Notes under the pieces: model-generated
What the model saw: the letters and a program-made list of their open reading frames with translations, nothing else
Told to the model about the DNA's origin: nothing
Databases searched by the model: none
Shown here: positions 62,308 through 64,000 of the stretch, one piece after another
Position numbering within the stretch: the stretch's first letter is position 1
Layout: the number at the start of each line of letters is the position of its first letter
Program-made: the position numbers and the translations under genes
Origin: Flavobacterium sp. 11
GTDB lineage: Bacteria; Bacteroidota; Bacteroidia; Flavobacteriales; Flavobacteriaceae
Direction of reading: 5' to 3'
DNA length: 64,000 nt
Assembly: GCF_002754315.1 (NCBI RefSeq)
Contig: NZ_PEFE01000001.1
Location: 3,348,001-3,412,000 of the forward strand

Positions 62308-63213
62308 ATGAACCCATTGGAAACTATACTTTCTATCAAAAATCTCAACAAACGTTATGGCTCACTTCAAGCCTTAAAAAACGTTTCTTTCGACATACAT
62401 AAAGGCAATGTATACGGAATTCTAGGTCCTAACGGAAGCGGAAAATCAACAACTTTAGGCATAGTTTTAAATGTAGTTAACAAAACCTCCGGAGAATACA
62501 GCTGGTTTAGTGGTTCAATGGAAACACATGAAGCTCTAAAAAAAGTAGGCGCCATTATAGAAAGACCTAATTTCTATCCTTACATGACTGCTAAAGAAAA
62601 TTTAGAACTGGTTTGTAAAATTAAAGGAATCAACTATGCAAAAGTCAATGAAAAACTTGAATTAGTAGGTTTAGTAGATCGACAAAACAGTAAATTCAGT
62701 ACTTTTTCTTTGGGAATGAAACAGCGGTTAGCCATCGCTTCTGCCCTACTGAATGATCCAGAAATTTTAATTCTTGATGAACCCACAAACGGTTTAGATC
62801 CTCAAGGGATTCATCAAATAAGAGATATCATCAAACAAATTGCTTCAAAAGGAACTACTATTTTACTCGCTTCTCATTTATTGGACGAAGTAGAAAAAGT
62901 ATGTACCCATGTTTTGGTTTTAAGAAAAGGCGAAATCCTATACACTGGTTTAGTGGATGGTATGTCAGCAAATGAAGGCTTTTTTGAGTTACAAGCTGAT
63001 GATACTGAAGATTTAATCCTAGCTGTTAAAACTCATCCTGCAGTTAAAAATGTAGTAAATGAGGATGGGAAAGTTTTAGTTTATTTAAAAAATGATTTGG
63101 AAGCTAAGGAATTGAATCGATTTCTTTTTGAAAAAAACATCGTACTAAATCATTTGGTAAAACGTAAAAACAGCTTAGAGGAACAATTTTTAGAACTGAC
63201 TAAAAATCAATAA
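62308..63213 (+). CDS. ABC transporter ATP-binding protein
   Basis: A 301-residue ATPase of the DrrA/CcmA-type ABC-2 exporters. Walker A is GPNGSGKSTT (about 40-49), the signature is FSLGMKQRLAIASALL, Walker B is ILILDEPTNGLDPQG and the switch is LLASHLLDEVEKV. The C-terminal 80 residues form the usual beta-rich appendix. The permease follows 70 bp later. Confidence 0.95.
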   Translation: MNPLETILSIKNLNKRYGSLQALKNVSFDIHKGNVYGILGPNGSGKSTTLGIVLNVVNKTSGEYSWFSGSMETHEALKKVGAIIERPNFYPYMTAKENLELVCKIKGINYAKVNEKLELVGLVDRQNSKFSTFSLGMKQRLAIASALLNDPEILILDEPTNGLDPQGIHQIRDIIKQIASKGTTILLASHLLDEVEKVCTHVLVLRKGEILYTGLVDGMSANEGFFELQADDTEDLILAVKTHPAVKNVVNEDGKVLVYLKNDLEAKELNRFLFEKNIVLNHLVKRKNSLEEQFLELTKNQ

Positions 63214-63283
63214 CAATTTCAATTAGAATTTCAATACAAATAAATTCTAAAAATCCAATAGTCTAACAATCTAATAATCTAAA

Positions 63284-64000
63284 ATGAAAAGATTACTCTC
63301 AATAGAATTACAAAAAATTTGGAAAAACAAAGCCAGTCGTGTTTTAACATTGGCTTATTTTATTCTCTTAACTTTCATAGCTTTAATAGCTTCCATAAAA
63401 TTTGATCTTGGTATTTTTAAATTTCACCTTGCTGAAATGGGAATTTTTAATTTCCCTTTTATATGGCATTTCAACACCTATATCGCGGCCATATTAAAAC
63501 TGTTTTTAGCGATAGTAATTGTCTCCATGATGGCAAATGAGTATAGCTATGGAACACTAAAACAAAACTTAATTGATGGAATGAGTAAAAAAGAATTTAT
63601 TCAATCTAAGTTTCTAACGGTAGTTTTATTTGCTACAGTATCCACTATTTTTGTTTTTATAATGTCACTCATTTTAGGGCTTAGCTATTCTTCCTACACT
63701 GAATTTAGTATCGTTTTCTCTGATTTAGAATACCTTTTAGCTTATTTTGTCAAACTGGTTGGTTTTTTCTCATTCTGTTTATTTTTAGGAATATTGGTAA
63801 AACGTTCTGCTTTTGCACTCGGATTTCTTTTGGTTTGGAATATCATAGAAGGAATTATCAATGGTGTTTTGACTTTTAAAGTATTCCCAAATAGTACTAC
63901 GGCAGCATCAATTACTCAGTTTTTGCCTTTGCAATCCATGTCGAATTTAATAGTAGAACCTTTTAGCAGATTATCAGTCGTAAAAAATCTGGGGACACAA
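63284..64000 (+). CDS. ABC-2 type permease, cut by the window end
   Basis: The frame starts MKRLLSIELQKIWKNKASRV and is open for 239 codons to the window edge. It has a cytoplasmic N-terminal helix, then hydrophobic stretches at about 20-36, 62-84, 112-135, 151-170 and 172-190, as in ABC-2 permeases (ABC2_membrane_4-like). ANEYSYGTLKQNLIDGMSKKEF is the family's conserved first cytoplasmic loop (E-x-x-x-G-T-x-x-x-x-L). It partners the preceding ATP-binding protein. Confidence 0.9.
   Translation, partial: MKRLLSIELQKIWKNKASRVLTLAYFILLTFIALIASIKFDLGIFKFHLAEMGIFNFPFIWHFNTYIAAILKLFLAIVIVSMMANEYSYGTLKQNLIDGMSKKEFIQSKFLTVVLFATVSTIFVFIMSLILGLSYSSYTEFSIVFSDLEYLLAYFVKLVGFFSFCLFLGILVKRSAFALGFLLVWNIIEGIINGVLTFKVFPNSTTAASITQFLPLQSMSNLIVEPFSRLSVVKNLGTQ

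Noticed and set aside
1..64000. tRNA, rRNA, CRISPR arrays, riboswitches, replication origin, prophage
   Set aside because: No cloverleaf-like segments, spaced direct repeats, conserved riboswitch cores, DnaA-box clusters or phage genes were recognised on reading; intergenic gaps are mostly under 300 bp. Short or atypical RNAs could still be missed without a covariance search.

Overview
This window is about 64 kb of low-GC (roughly one third G+C) chromosome from a member of the Bacteroidota, most likely Flavobacterium or a close relative. The evidence is direct. Promoters follow the Bacteroidota pattern TTG-N17-23-TAnnTTTG, Shine-Dalgarno sequences are essentially absent, and the gene content is typical of the family: a ccoN-ccoO fusion, DUF349, DUF5606 and 2TM-domain proteins, a CarboxypepD_reg/TonB receptor, and a metallophosphatase fused to an outer-membrane barrel. 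No tRNA, rRNA, CRISPR array, transposase or prophage was seen. This is ordinary chromosomal backbone with some accessory patches.

Layout. 1-5.0 kb: the tail of a class-III aminotransferase, a TPR protein coupled to aroE, and a DUF349 repeat protein; two copies of an intergenic hairpin repeat flank TPR-aroE. 5.2-7.6 kb: two small membrane-anchored unknowns and hemN. 7.7-14.0 kb (minus strand): a complete cbb3 oxidase operon in the order ccoS-ccoNO-ccoQ-ccoP-ccoG-ccoH-DsbD/TauE-like; the 59-codon ccoQ is easy to miss. 14.1-17.3 kb: the copper P-type ATPase ccoI, diverging from a CRP/FNR regulator gene that carries a one-base frameshift. 17.3-26.1 kb: amino-acid permease, mazG, DUF5606, def, FUSC transporter, mqo, ruvX and a methyltransferase. 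26.2-32.5 kb: dapD, then a surface-glycan patch (GT9, nucleotidyltransferase, frameshifted CDP-glycerol transferase, two GT2, an LPS-kinase-like protein). 32.8-36.8 kb: Sua5/YwlC, cca, a CtaA-like heme A synthase and a CDP-alcohol phosphatidyltransferase. 36.8-42.9 kb (minus strand): a LytTR regulator, three 2TM-domain proteins (one fused to a LytS-type kinase), a periplasmic TPR-like protein and a TonB receptor. 43.0-49.5 kb: small enzymes, a CLC channel, an HPP protein, a PRiA4-ORF3 protein and NdpA. 50.3-59.6 kb: a GAF protein, an HD-PycTM fusion, a very large metallophosphatase/kinase-like/barrel protein, a lipoprotein and a second kinase-like unknown. 60.0-64.0 kb: a PAS histidine kinase with an overlapping response regulator, then an ABC-2 exporter cut by the window end.

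How the genes work together. The clearest story is microaerobic respiration. The oxidase (ccoNOQP), its assembly factors (ccoG, ccoH, ccoS, ccoI, DsbD-like), oxygen-independent haem synthesis (hemN) and a CRP/FNR regulator share a palindrome resembling TATGA(C/T)-N4-(G/A)TCATA. At three promoters its centre lies exactly 29.5 bp upstream of the -7 element, near -42, which predicts class-II activation. The same box in the ccoI/fnr divergent region lies over the regulator's own core promoter, which suggests autorepression.

The most unusual items are that promoter geometry, two independent one-base losses at A5Gn runs (fnr and the CDP-glycerol transferase), the HD-PycTM fusion, the enzyme/kinase-like/barrel protein with its kinase-like neighbour, and the sensor kinase that has absorbed a 2TM domain. 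I did not find a convincing new multi-gene defence or mobile system.
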